9,575 bases of DNA from Balneolales bacterium (GTDB taxonomy: Bacteria; Bacteroidota; Rhodothermia; Balneolales; Natronogracilivirgulaceae): assembly GCA_007133995.1 (NCBI GenBank), contig SLLP01000257.1:1-9575 (forward strand), in the 5' to 3' direction. Under the pieces are notes generated by a model. It made no database searches and was not told where the DNA came from. It saw nothing but the letters and a program-made list of their open reading frames with translations. The position numbers and the translations under genes were made by a program. Below, piece by piece: positions 1 to 6,809 of this stretch. Numbering within the stretch: position 1 is the first letter of the stretch; each line of letters opens with the position of its first letter.

Positions 1-397
1 GCACGTTCAGGTCCTGTGCCAGTTTCTCCCCGAAAACAAACGTGAAGTCATAGTCGTGGTTCTCCACGAACTCCTTCACCTGCTCCGGCGAGTCCATGTA
101 TCCCGGCGACACCGCCAGCACAATAAAGTCATCGGGGAAATCCTCCATAAGTTTCTGAAGCGTGGGGAAACTGCGCAGGCACGGGGTGCACCAGGTTTCC
201 CAGATGTCAATGAGAATGGTCTTGCCGGCGAACTGTTCAATGGTGACCTCCCCGCCTTCAAGATCGGTCATAACCGCATTTTGTAAAATATCATTCTTGT
301 TTTCGGGATCCAGGGCCTCCGAGGCAGAAGACCCGGCAATGCGGAAGCCAATAAGTGCAGCGAGCACAAAAAGAGAGATAACAACTATTCGTCGCAT
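1..397 (-). CDS. Exported TlpA/thioredoxin-like thiol-disulfide oxidoreductase (partial, C-terminus beyond window)
   Basis: Reading the minus strand from the ATG at 397 gives 132 codons with no stop before the left edge, so the C-terminal part is missing. Residues 2-3 are Arg-Arg, followed by a hydrophobic stretch (about 4-18) and a small-residue region (21-28). This looks like a Sec signal peptide or an N-terminal membrane anchor facing the periplasm; there is no lipobox Cys. After a short linker, residues about 40-132 match the first half of a TlpA/AhpC-TSA-type thioredoxin fold: beta strand TILIDIW (60-66), then the redox motif WCTPC (Trp69, Cys70, Cys73), then helix and strand FIVLAVS (91-97). 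Known family members reduce or oxidise periplasmic disulfides, for example during cytochrome c maturation. The cis-Pro loop that would complete the active site lies outside the window. The gene is divergent from the VTC gene, so a shared role is not implied. No Shine-Dalgarno sequence is visible. The family is fairly certain; the substrate is unknown. Confidence 0.85.
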   Translation of the reverse strand, partial: MRRIVVISLFVLAALIGFRIAGSSASEALDPENKNDILQNAVMTDLEGGEVTIEQFAGKTILIDIWETWCTPCLRSFPTLQKLMEDFPDDFIVLAVSPGYMDSPEQVKEFVENHDYDFTFVFGEKLAQDLNV

Positions 398-540
398 ATT
401 TATTATTTGTTTGTATGATTCAGTAAGATAAAATAAATGAAAATTCAGTTTAAAATTGCGTACACAATTCGCAGCCGGTTCCTGAGTAAAAAATCATGCT
501 GTTCAAACGGGTCAGCTTAATGAATCGTGCATGAAATTCA

Positions 541-630
541 ACCGCAGATAGCACATTAATCGCAGATAGCACAACAACCGCAAATTGTAGATTAGTCACT
601 GATATTGTATCAAATGCAGATTGTACTTTT
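541..630. repeat. Five degenerate 18-bp tandem repeats
   Basis: Cutting the sequence every 18 bases from 541 gives five aligned units starting at 541, 559, 577, 595 and 613. Unit 1 is ACCGCAGATAGCACATTA. Unit 2 matches it at 15 of 18 positions, unit 3 at 14, unit 5 at 12 and unit 4 at 9. The core is (C/T)CGCAGAT followed by A/TGC/TAC/G. The decay from left to right suggests an old tandem array, or an array with copies under unequal constraint. The exact 18-bp period equals six codons, but neither strand gives a recognisable protein. It lies in the middle of the divergent intergenic region, so a regulatory-protein array or a remnant repeat are both possible. Confidence 0.65.
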
Positions 631-828
631 CGTGTAAAGCAGGATTCCTGAGCAGTTTGTCTGTTTCGATCGCTCTGCACATGATCCACACGACCATGGT
701 CCAGTCCACGAAACATTTGAAACATAAACATAGGGTGCCGGATGAATAACCCAAAAAGATAACCAATTTATCAACCGAAATGTTCATCAGACCGGGCAAA
801 TATCTGCAAGACCCGCAAATACTTCGCG

Positions 829-880
829 TATTTTGGTAACAATATTAAGTTTTTGTTATCATTTTGGAGTATATTATATC
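829..880 (+). promoter_or_regulatory. Candidate promoter zone for the VTC operon
   Basis: This is the most AT-rich block upstream of the VTC gene. It contains TATTTTGG (829-836), one base short of the TAnnTTTG -7 element known from Bacteroidota, and TATATT (870-875), which could serve as a -10 box. No well-spaced -33/-35 partner stands out for either, so the exact promoter cannot be fixed by eye. It is listed because the four downstream genes need a promoter and this is the best-placed candidate. Confidence 0.2.
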
Positions 881-944
881 GCTGATAATAAAAGGCAAAA
901 AGAACCCCGAGCGAAGGAATATACAGGCTATTATTGAACTTCAA

Positions 945-958
945 CCCGATTTTTCGGG
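945..958 (+). promoter_or_regulatory. Leader hairpin next to the VTC start, with a competing upstream arm
   Basis: CCCGA (945-949) and TCGGG (954-958) form a perfect 5-bp stem with a TTTT loop, ending 13 bases before the ATG at 972. An upstream CCCCGA (905-910) is perfectly complementary to TCGGGG (954-959), so two mutually exclusive pairings of the same right arm are possible in the leader RNA. No T-tract follows the stem, so it is not a normal intrinsic terminator. A role in translation control is speculative. Confidence 0.3.
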
Positions 959-971
959 GCATCATGTAACT

Positions 972-1721
972 ATGGATACCATTCAAAAACAGCGATTCGA
1001 GCAAAAATATGCTATCAATGAAGAGATAGCACAACCCATACGGGATTTTGTCTCCTCGTATCTCGAGTTGGATGAGTACGGTGCTACCCAGCCCAATTTG
1101 TCTTATCCCGTACATAGCCTGTATCTGGATTCGCCGGACATGCGCACCTACCAGGAAACCATTAACGGTGACCGAAACCGTTACAAGCTGCGCATCCGCT
1201 ATTACGAACAGACCGAAGATTCTCCGGTCTATTTCGAAATCAAGCGCCGGCACGACAAGATCATTCAAAAAAAACGGGCTATCGTCCATCGTCGGGCCGC
1301 GCACGACCTGGTGCGGGGATATCTGCCTTCCTCGACCGACCTTGTATATCCGGATCCCGAGCAGATGGAAGCCCTGCTCAATTTCTGGCGCCTGGTCAAC
1401 AATCTGAATGCCAGACCCAAAGTCCATGTATCCTACTTGCGGGAAGCCTGGGTGGCCGACGGGTCAAACAAGATCCGGGTCACAATGGATCGCAACGTTC
1501 AGAGCGAGCCTCAGAAAACGCTCACTTTTTCTCCCGACCTTCGCAAGCCCCATTCGGTTTTTGGCAAGAAGGTCATTCTCGAACTGAAATTCACAAACCG
1601 GTTTCCCAACTGGTTCCAGGATCTGGTTCAGGTGTTTGGGCTTCGTGCCGGACCCGCTGCAAAATACGTTGACGGCGTAACCGATATGGGTGAATACCGC
1701 TTTCTCCGCAAAATTTTTTAA
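972..1721 (+). CDS. VTC-domain polyphosphate polymerase-like protein
   Basis: The 249-residue protein is essentially one VTC domain, a member of the CYTH/triphosphate-tunnel fold. In yeast Vtc4 this fold makes polyphosphate from the gamma-phosphate of ATP. Visible signature residues run in order: RFEQKY (Arg8, Glu10, Lys12), YLDSP (51-55), KLRIRYY (Lys72, Arg74, Arg76), FEIKRR (Glu89, Lys91, Arg93), the basic run KKR (100-102), SYLREAW (Arg157), RVTMDRN (Arg169, Arg174), ILELKF (Glu204, Lys206) and AAKYVDGV (Lys231). These fit the set of basic and acidic tunnel residues, including the late Lys, that active Vtc4 enzymes need, so activity seems likely. There is no membrane segment, so it should act in the cytosol, probably docked to the DUF4956 protein encoded 21 bp downstream. 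I chose the ATG at 972 because the domain begins right there; the in-frame TTG at 864 adds 36 residues without domain character. Product chemistry in bacteria is inferred. Confidence 0.9.
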   Translation: MDTIQKQRFEQKYAINEEIAQPIRDFVSSYLELDEYGATQPNLSYPVHSLYLDSPDMRTYQETINGDRNRYKLRIRYYEQTEDSPVYFEIKRRHDKIIQKKRAIVHRRAAHDLVRGYLPSSTDLVYPDPEQMEALLNFWRLVNNLNARPKVHVSYLREAWVADGSNKIRVTMDRNVQSEPQKTLTFSPDLRKPHSVFGKKVILELKFTNRFPNWFQDLVQVFGLRAGPAAKYVDGVTDMGEYRFLRKIF

Positions 1722-1722
1722 A

Positions 1723-1738
1723 AGTATCAAGCAATACT
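1723..1738 (+). other. Small inverted repeat in the VTC-DUF4956 spacer
   Basis: AGTAT (1723-1727) and ATACT (1734-1738) can pair around a 6-base loop in the 21-bp spacer, 4 bases before the next ATG. The stem is short and AT-rich, so it is weak; it may influence initiation or coupling of the downstream gene, or be chance. Confidence 0.25.
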
Positions 1739-1742
1739 CTGT

Positions 1743-2429
1743 ATGTCAGACTGGATTTATTTAGGCGATGTAGCGCCTCTGCCAACCGACTTTACGGCGC
1801 TGATTATGGCGCTCCTGCTCGCGTTCCTGTGCGGCCAGCTGCTGGCCTGGATCTACATGTACACGCATTCGGGTCTCTCCTATTCCCGTACCTATGTCGG
1901 CTCGCTCATCCTCATTCCCATAACCGTTTCTCTGGTGATGATGGTGCTCGACAACAACCTTGTTACCGCATTCAGCCTTATGGCTGTCTTTGCGATCGTC
2001 CGTTTCCGGAATATTGTGAGAGATACCCTGGATACGGTCTACATCCTCAGTCTTATTGTCATCGGCATGGCGTGCGGCACCCAGAAGTTTTCGACAGCCA
2101 TAATCGGCACACTAGTTGCTGCCGCAGTGATCTACTACATCTGGTTTACGAATTTTGGCAGTCGACAGCGCTACGACTTGATCCTGAACCTTCACTGGGC
2201 CGATTCGCTCGGCGAGCTTCCATCATTGAACAACCTGCTGGACCGCCATGCCATCAAGGTGCATATGGCAAGTCAGCGTTCGGTGCAGGATGAGGAGGGG
2301 GCAGATCTCTCTTTCCGCCTGCTTCTTCGCAATCCCGGCCGGATACACGACCTGCTGAACGATCTCCAGGCCAATTCATCTATTTCCCGAGTAACAACCA
2401 TGAAGGCTGATGAAGAGTCGGAAGTCTGA
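1743..2429 (+). CDS. DUF4956 family membrane protein
   Basis: The 228-residue protein has about four membrane segments (roughly 17-37, 51-69, 73-86 together with 99-112, and 117-135), then a soluble C-terminal half (about 140-228). The hallmark of DUF4956 is the charged motif after a hydrophobic helix, here AVFAIVRFRNIVRDTLDTVY (81-100), with Arg87, Arg89, Asn90, Arg93 and Asp94 inside or at the edge of the membrane. It is followed by a Gly-rich small-residue helix (IGMACGTQ, 107-114). The biochemical role of DUF4956 is not established. It commonly sits next to VTC-domain genes, and here it is only 21 bp after one, so the two are probably co-transcribed. By analogy with yeast, where VTC domains need membrane helices to move polyphosphate across a membrane, it may anchor the enzyme and conduct its product; that is inference. 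The cytosolic-looking tail could be the docking site. The start is fixed by the only suitable ATG after the VTC stop. Confidence 0.88.
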   Translation: MSDWIYLGDVAPLPTDFTALIMALLLAFLCGQLLAWIYMYTHSGLSYSRTYVGSLILIPITVSLVMMVLDNNLVTAFSLMAVFAIVRFRNIVRDTLDTVYILSLIVIGMACGTQKFSTAIIGTLVAAAVIYYIWFTNFGSRQRYDLILNLHWADSLGELPSLNNLLDRHAIKVHMASQRSVQDEEGADLSFRLLLRNPGRIHDLLNDLQANSSISRVTTMKADEESEV

Positions 2430-2485
2430 CATATCAGGTTCTCTGAACAAATTAGAAACTGTTTGAAGTTTTAGTACCCCGAATT

Positions 2486-3577
2486 ATGACGCAACACCAG
2501 GAAAAAATACCGATACCCGCCAGTCTCATCTGGAGAGAGCTGAGGGTGCGTGTGTTTCCGATTTTGATCTTTTTGGTGATAGCTGGTGTGGTTGCCTGGC
2601 TGTGGAGAGATCGCGTGGAAGCTGCCAATATGATCGGACACGTTGTCGGCAAGCAGGCCGAAGTGCGGAGTCCGCAGTCCGGTTCTCTGGCCGAGCTGAC
2701 AGTCAGCCCGTTTGATGAAGTACTGGCCGGCGACGCCGTTGCACGCCTGGTGACAACCGATCCGAAAATTATGCAGGCCGAACTGGCTGTGGTCCTTGCC
2801 CAGATCGAGCTGATCCGGCTGTCACGCGATCCGTTCGTCGATCAGGAACGCAACTTGCTTAATTATGAGTCCATGCAGGTAGACCTCATGGAAAACCGCG
2901 CCCGTCTCGGCATGGCCCGCATCCAGAAAGAACAGGCCCTTCGTGAACTGGGGCGGCTGGAGAATATGGATGAGCGCGGACTCACCGCAAAGGAACAGCT
3001 CGAGCGCGCCAGAATGGAATATGAAACGCTGAGCGAAGAGGTTACGGTCATTGAGGAGCTGGTGGACCGGCTGCAGGCCCGGCTCGACCGGTTTGACCTG
3101 GATAAGATCATTGATTCCTGGAGGGATAATGATCCGCTGGCCGCAGCACTCAAGGTGCATCAGCGAACGATCGAAAAAATTGAAGCCGAGATGATGCCAG
3201 TGGTGCTGCATGCGCCGGTCACAGGTCAGGTCGGACGGGTTCACCGGGTAAATGGGGAGTACGTCGACCAGGGAGATACGATCATCAGCATCTATTCGCA
3301 TCAGCCCGATTATATCGTTGGATACCTGCGACACCCGCTTTTTGTTCACCCCGAACCAGGTATGAAAGTGCTGGTGAGAAAGCAGGGTCGCGACCGTGAA
3401 GAAGCGATCGTCGAAATCGAACGGGTTGGAGCCCGAATGGAATCGGTAGAGCAGTTTACTTCGCTCTTCCCCGACCAACCCTTCGAAACCATGGGCTTAC
3501 CGGTCCGCGTGGCAGTCAGCCACGAATTGAATCTGCGTCCCGGTGAGGTGGTTGACATGCGCCTGATGGCGCGCTGA
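2486..3577 (+). CDS. HlyD-type periplasmic adaptor (membrane fusion protein)
   Basis: The 363-residue protein shows the standard order of a HlyD/EmrA-like adaptor. A short cytosolic N-terminus is followed by one membrane anchor (about 23-40). The first half of a biotinyl-lipoyl domain comes next (RSPQSGSL, 61-68, then VLAGDAVARL). A long charged helical hairpin follows (about 98-235, rich in Glu, Arg and Leu heptads). The second lipoyl half contains APVTGQ (243-248) and VNGEYVDQGDTI, and a C-terminal beta-barrel region (about 270-363) ends in RPGEVVDMRL. Such proteins link an inner-membrane transporter to an outer-membrane channel. No ABC, MFS or RND transporter and no TolC-like gene lies in the window; the only polytopic protein nearby is DUF4956, 56 bp upstream. 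The adaptor may therefore serve DUF4956, or a transporter elsewhere. It is likely in the same operon as the upstream genes. Family assignment is firm; partner is unknown. Confidence 0.88.
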   Translation: MTQHQEKIPIPASLIWRELRVRVFPILIFLVIAGVVAWLWRDRVEAANMIGHVVGKQAEVRSPQSGSLAELTVSPFDEVLAGDAVARLVTTDPKIMQAELAVVLAQIELIRLSRDPFVDQERNLLNYESMQVDLMENRARLGMARIQKEQALRELGRLENMDERGLTAKEQLERARMEYETLSEEVTVIEELVDRLQARLDRFDLDKIIDSWRDNDPLAAALKVHQRTIEKIEAEMMPVVLHAPVTGQVGRVHRVNGEYVDQGDTIISIYSHQPDYIVGYLRHPLFVHPEPGMKVLVRKQGRDREEAIVEIERVGARMESVEQFTSLFPDQPFETMGLPVRVAVSHELNLRPGEVVDMRLMAR

Positions 3578-3582
3578 TTTCT

Positions 3583-3633
3583 TCGCACCGGCTGGTTAAA
3601 TCATTAATACTCGGTTGGGCCATGATGGTGCGA
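3583..3633 (+). other. Inverted repeat in the HlyD-CotH spacer
   Basis: TCGCACC (3583-3589) and GGTGCGA (3627-3633) are perfect 7-bp inverted arms 37 bp apart in the 131-bp spacer after the HlyD stop. The long loop and absence of a T-tract make it a poor intrinsic terminator. It could fold in the leader RNA of the CotH gene or be coincidental. Confidence 0.25.
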
Positions 3634-3687
3634 CTACCTTCAATTATCTTTTTGAGCAAGTGTAGCAACTCTCATTGCAGCACTGAT

Positions 3688-3709
3688 GACAGCTGTCCTG
3701 AATACAGGA
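3688..3709 (+). promoter_or_regulatory. Palindrome and start-occluding hairpin before the CotH gene
   Basis: GACAGCTGTC (3688-3697) is a perfect 10-bp palindrome. Overlapping its end, TCCTG (3696-3700) pairs with CAGGA (3705-3709) around the loop AATA, and the last paired base is the A of the preferred ATG. If translation starts at 3709, this stem would sit directly on the initiation site and could lower its use. If translation starts at the upstream ATG (3622), the element is merely coding. Only the sequence symmetry is seen; any function is inferred. Confidence 0.3.
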
Positions 3710-6700
3710 TGTTTCAGTCCACACATCGTTTGTTCCCTTCATTGGCAGTGGCCTGTTTCGCGATGATTCTTTCGGTATCTGCTGCTTCAGGTGATGTGCT
3801 GGCCGGAGAGAGACATCAAAACGGAGAAGTAGACGGCGAAAAAATCGATGTGGCGAACGAGGAAACAATCGCTGTGGCAAACGGCAAAGCAATCGGTCCG
3901 CTGGACGCTTGGGTGGGTGGATTCGGAAAGATGGACGGCGGAGGCGAAACATCAGCGATAGTGATCAACGAAGTGCAAGCATCCAACAATGCCACCATCG
4001 CTGACGAGGACGGTGATTTTGAGGACTGGATCGAGCTTTACAACACCGGTCAGGATACCGTCTGGCTCCATGGATACGGCCTTTCAGATGACGAAATGGA
4101 TCTGTATCGATGGGTATTTCCAGAAGGAAGCTTCATAGCGCCGGAAGAGTTTCTGCTGATCTGGGCTTCCGGCAAAAACCGGCGGATCCACGGAATGCCT
4201 TTGCACACCAATTTCAGCATCCGATCGGAAGGAGAGGAGGTGCTCCTCAGCTCGTTCACCATCCCGGAAGGCAGCGATACGCCGCTGATCGACAGGCTTG
4301 AGCCCACGCCCATCCCGACCGATTACTCATTTGGGCGCTACCCCGACGGCTCTGCCAACTGGCGTCTTTTCGACAAACCCACCCCCGGAATCCCCAACAG
4401 CGAGTCGTCGTTGCTCGGAATCACACATCCTCCCGAGTTTTCACACCGGCCGGGTTTCTACACCGGGGCATTTGAATTGAGGATGGATGGCGCACCTCCC
4501 GGGACCGTAATCCACTGCACATTTGACGGCTCCACGCCTACAACCGACTCTCCGGTCTGTGATGAGCCTGTGCTCATTGACCAACGCGACCATGAGCCGA
4601 ATGTGTTCTCCATTATTCAGACGGGCTCGCAATTCTGGGTGCCGCCGGTCGATCCGGTGTTCAAAGGGCATGTGATCCGGGCTATGGCTGTGCGCCCAGG
4701 GTATCGCGAGAGCGAAGTGGTCACCGGTACCTGGTTTGTCCATCCCGATGGCCAGAAGCGATACTCCTTTCCTGTTGTCTCCATAGCTGCCGACCCGCAC
4801 CACTTTTTCAGTGATTCGACCGGCATCCTGGTTCCCGGCGACACATTTGACCCCGATGATATTGTCTTCAGCGGGAATTACAATGAGCGTGGTCCCGATT
4901 GGGAGCGTCCCGCCCATCTCACATTTTTCGATATTGAAGTAGCCGATCCATTCGGTAGAGTGATGGACCCGTTGCATTCAAAAATATCGTCATCAACTCT
5001 TTCCTCATCGTTTCTTTCCACGAGTCAGAATGAACCGCATTTCGGATTTTCACAGAATATCGGAGTTCGTATTCATGGTGGTTCAACACGCCGGTATCCG
5101 CTAAAATCTCTGCGTATTTATGCCCGTAGCACATATGACTGGAATCCGCAGATAACGTGGCCGATATTCCCGGGGCATCGAAAGACGGGATCAGATGAAT
5201 CGTTGCAGACCTGGAAGCGTCTCTTGCTCCGATCATCAGGCAATGACTGGTTCCATACCATGTTCAAGGATGCCATGGTACAGTCGCTGGTCGCCGACCG
5301 ACGGATTGATTTCCAGGCGCATCGTCCCTCTGTCGTTTTCATTAATGGAGAATACTGGGGCATTCACAATATCAGGGAACGCTTTGACGGCTGGTACATT
5401 GAAACCAATTATGGAATTCACCGTGATTCTGTCGCCATCCTTGGCAGCAACGCATCCGTGAGCCACGGTAACGCATCAGACAGGGAGCACTATATTGAGA
5501 TGCGCCGGTTTGCGCGTGACCAGGATTTGTCACAGCCGGAAAACATGGCTTTCATGGAGATGCGAATGGATCTGGACAACTATCTGAAGTACAAAACATT
5601 TCAGGTGTATACCGCAAATGTCGACTGGCCTCACAATAACATCCGGTTTTGGCGCAAGCGAACGCAGCATTATAATCCGGATGCATCATATGGTGCGGAT
5701 GGGCGCTGGCGCTGGATGATTTTCGACCTTGATATATCGTTCGGCTTTCCATTCGGTGAGGATGCCCCCCGATGGGCACAGTTCGACCACGATCCCATGG
5801 AATGGATAACCGGCACAGGTAACGACCGCTTCAGCGAGGGATGGGTAAATGATCTGTTTAGCGGGCTTATTAACAATGGTGAATTCAGGCACCGGTTTAT
5901 CGCCATGCTGGCCGGCGATCTTAACACACGCTACAAACCCGGCTTTGTGACAAAGCGCATTGCAGACTTCAGTGAGCTGTACCGGTCCGAAATAGAGGAG
6001 CACCAGCGGCGACATCCAAACAGCGCAGGCCACACCATGGATGGTTGGGAGGAACATGTGGAGCGGATGATGGAATTTGCCAAAAAGCGCCCCGGATATT
6101 TACGCACCCACATCATGAATCACTTCGGCATCACCGATACCGTTGCCCTGGATCTGCAGGTGACCGGTTCAAAATATGGTCATGTTGTGCTTGATCACAT
6201 TCCCATATACAGCTCCACACCGGGTGTGCCGGATGACCATTCCCGCTGGAGCGGAACCTTTTTCAAGGATATTCCGGTCACATTAACGGCTCTTGCAAAT
6301 GATAATGCAAGGTTTCTGGGATGGGAAAACGAACACGGTGAACCTCTCGATTTCAACGAAATAGCGTTAGAGACCACCGGACAGCCCCACGAAATGTCGT
6401 TTTCATGGGTCCCGGACGGCGATTTAAGTATCGTTGCCGTATTTGAACCGCTCGAATTAACCCAGGTGAGTGATGACCGGCAACTCCCGTTGGAGTTCAG
6501 ATTGCTTCAGAATTATCCCAATCCCTTTAATCATCAGACCATTATTCCGTATGAACTGCCCGTAACTTCTGCGGTATCTATTGATATACATAGTGTTGAT
6601 GGACGCCTGGTAAGAACAATTCAAGTAGGGGTAAAATCGCCGGGAACGCATCTTCAACGGCTGGACACCCGCGGAATGGCCAGTGGTGTATATCTTTACC

Positions 6701-6771
6701 GCTTGCGGGCAGCTTCGGATTCAGATCACATGATATCGGTTTCACCAGGTAAAATGATTCTTATACGCTGA
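3709..6771 (+). CDS. T9SS-exported CotH-type kinase with lamin-tail, chitobiase-C-like and bacterial-repeat domains
   Basis: The 1020-residue protein starts with a signal peptide (residues 1 to about 27, hydrophobic core LAVACFAMILSV). An in-frame ATG at 3622 would put 29 polar, Cys-containing residues before it, so I prefer 3709. Domains in order: lamin-tail domain (about 83-232; INEVQASN, DWIELYNTG, GIPNSES); chitobiase/hexosaminidase C-terminal-like domain (about 240-344; TFDGSTP, 271-277); CotH kinase domain (about 351-806); divergent bacterial beta-repeat (815-914); T9SS type A sorting domain (about 927-1020; NYPNPFN 935-941, terminal KMILIR). CotH signatures: WERPAH (398-403), GVRIHGGSTR (452-461) with KSLR (466-469), GNDW (511-514), NGEYWGIHNIRERFD (546-560) and RWMIFDLDISFG (668-679) with Asp673 and Asp675. 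CotH of Bacillus is an atypical kinase that phosphorylates spore-coat proteins on Ser. Here the protein should end up on the cell surface. It follows the HlyD gene by 131 bp and probably acts with the VTC/DUF4956 unit. The substrate is unknown. Confidence 0.9.
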   Translation: MFQSTHRLFPSLAVACFAMILSVSAASGDVLAGERHQNGEVDGEKIDVANEETIAVANGKAIGPLDAWVGGFGKMDGGGETSAIVINEVQASNNATIADEDGDFEDWIELYNTGQDTVWLHGYGLSDDEMDLYRWVFPEGSFIAPEEFLLIWASGKNRRIHGMPLHTNFSIRSEGEEVLLSSFTIPEGSDTPLIDRLEPTPIPTDYSFGRYPDGSANWRLFDKPTPGIPNSESSLLGITHPPEFSHRPGFYTGAFELRMDGAPPGTVIHCTFDGSTPTTDSPVCDEPVLIDQRDHEPNVFSIIQTGSQFWVPPVDPVFKGHVIRAMAVRPGYRESEVVTGTWFVHPDGQKRYSFPVVSIAADPHHFFSDSTGILVPGDTFDPDDIVFSGNYNERGPDWERPAHLTFFDIEVADPFGRVMDPLHSKISSSTLSSSFLSTSQNEPHFGFSQNIGVRIHGGSTRRYPLKSLRIYARSTYDWNPQITWPIFPGHRKTGSDESLQTWKRLLLRSSGNDWFHTMFKDAMVQSLVADRRIDFQAHRPSVVFINGEYWGIHNIRERFDGWYIETNYGIHRDSVAILGSNASVSHGNASDREHYIEMRRFARDQDLSQPENMAFMEMRMDLDNYLKYKTFQVYTANVDWPHNNIRFWRKRTQHYNPDASYGADGRWRWMIFDLDISFGFPFGEDAPRWAQFDHDPMEWITGTGNDRFSEGWVNDLFSGLINNGEFRHRFIAMLAGDLNTRYKPGFVTKRIADFSELYRSEIEEHQRRHPNSAGHTMDGWEEHVERMMEFAKKRPGYLRTHIMNHFGITDTVALDLQVTGSKYGHVVLDHIPIYSSTPGVPDDHSRWSGTFFKDIPVTLTALANDNARFLGWENEHGEPLDFNEIALETTGQPHEMSFSWVPDGDLSIVAVFEPLELTQVSDDRQLPLEFRLLQNYPNPFNHQTIIPYELPVTSAVSIDIHSVDGRLVRTIQVGVKSPGTHLQRLDTRGMASGVYLYRLRAASDSDHMISVSPGKMILIR
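3841..3897 (+). repeat. 24-bp tandem duplication in the CotH linker
   Basis: Two 24-base units (3841-3864 and 3865-3888) match at 18 of 24 positions, and a third partial unit starts at 3889. They encode the octapeptides KIDVANEE and TIAVANGK, then AIGP. They lie in the linker between the signal peptide and the lamin-tail domain, where length changes by slippage would be tolerated. Confidence 0.5.
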
Positions 6772-6809
6772 TAACGGTTACATGCGTTCTAAAGTGATCA
6801 GTAAAGTAT

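Larger units (their letters stand above)
398..971. other. Gene-free divergent intergenic region, 574 bp
   Basis: This AT-rich stretch separates the minus-strand thioredoxin-like gene from the plus-strand VTC gene and must carry the promoters of both. I see no tRNA, other RNA gene or convincing coding frame in it. What it holds: a short inverted repeat AATTG (454-458) / CAATT (465-469), five degenerate 18-bp repeats (541-630), an AT-rich block around 829-880 just upstream of the VTC gene, and a hairpin (945-958) next to the VTC start. The open frame on the minus strand at 450-731 (93 codons) spans the repeats and resembles no family I know; I do not call it a gene. Confidence 0.7.

Noticed and set aside
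450..731. Minus-strand open frame (93 codons) in the divergent intergenic region, with hexapeptide-like repeats such as VVLSAI and NVLSAV
   Set aside because: The repeats simply reflect the 18-bp DNA repeats; there is no domain, no signal peptide and no start signal to support a gene.
864..971. TTG-initiated 36-residue extension of the VTC protein
   Set aside because: The VTC domain begins directly at the ATG at 972; the extension is low in conserved character and overlaps the leader hairpin.
771..1427. Long minus-strand open frame (218 codons) opposite the VTC gene
   Set aside because: It lies antisense to the VTC domain, whose motifs are clear on the plus strand; its protein has no recognisable family.
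3622..3708. Upstream ATG giving 29 extra residues on the CotH protein
   Set aside because: The extra residues are polar with four Cys and would bury the signal peptide; the ATG at 3709 gives a normal export signal.
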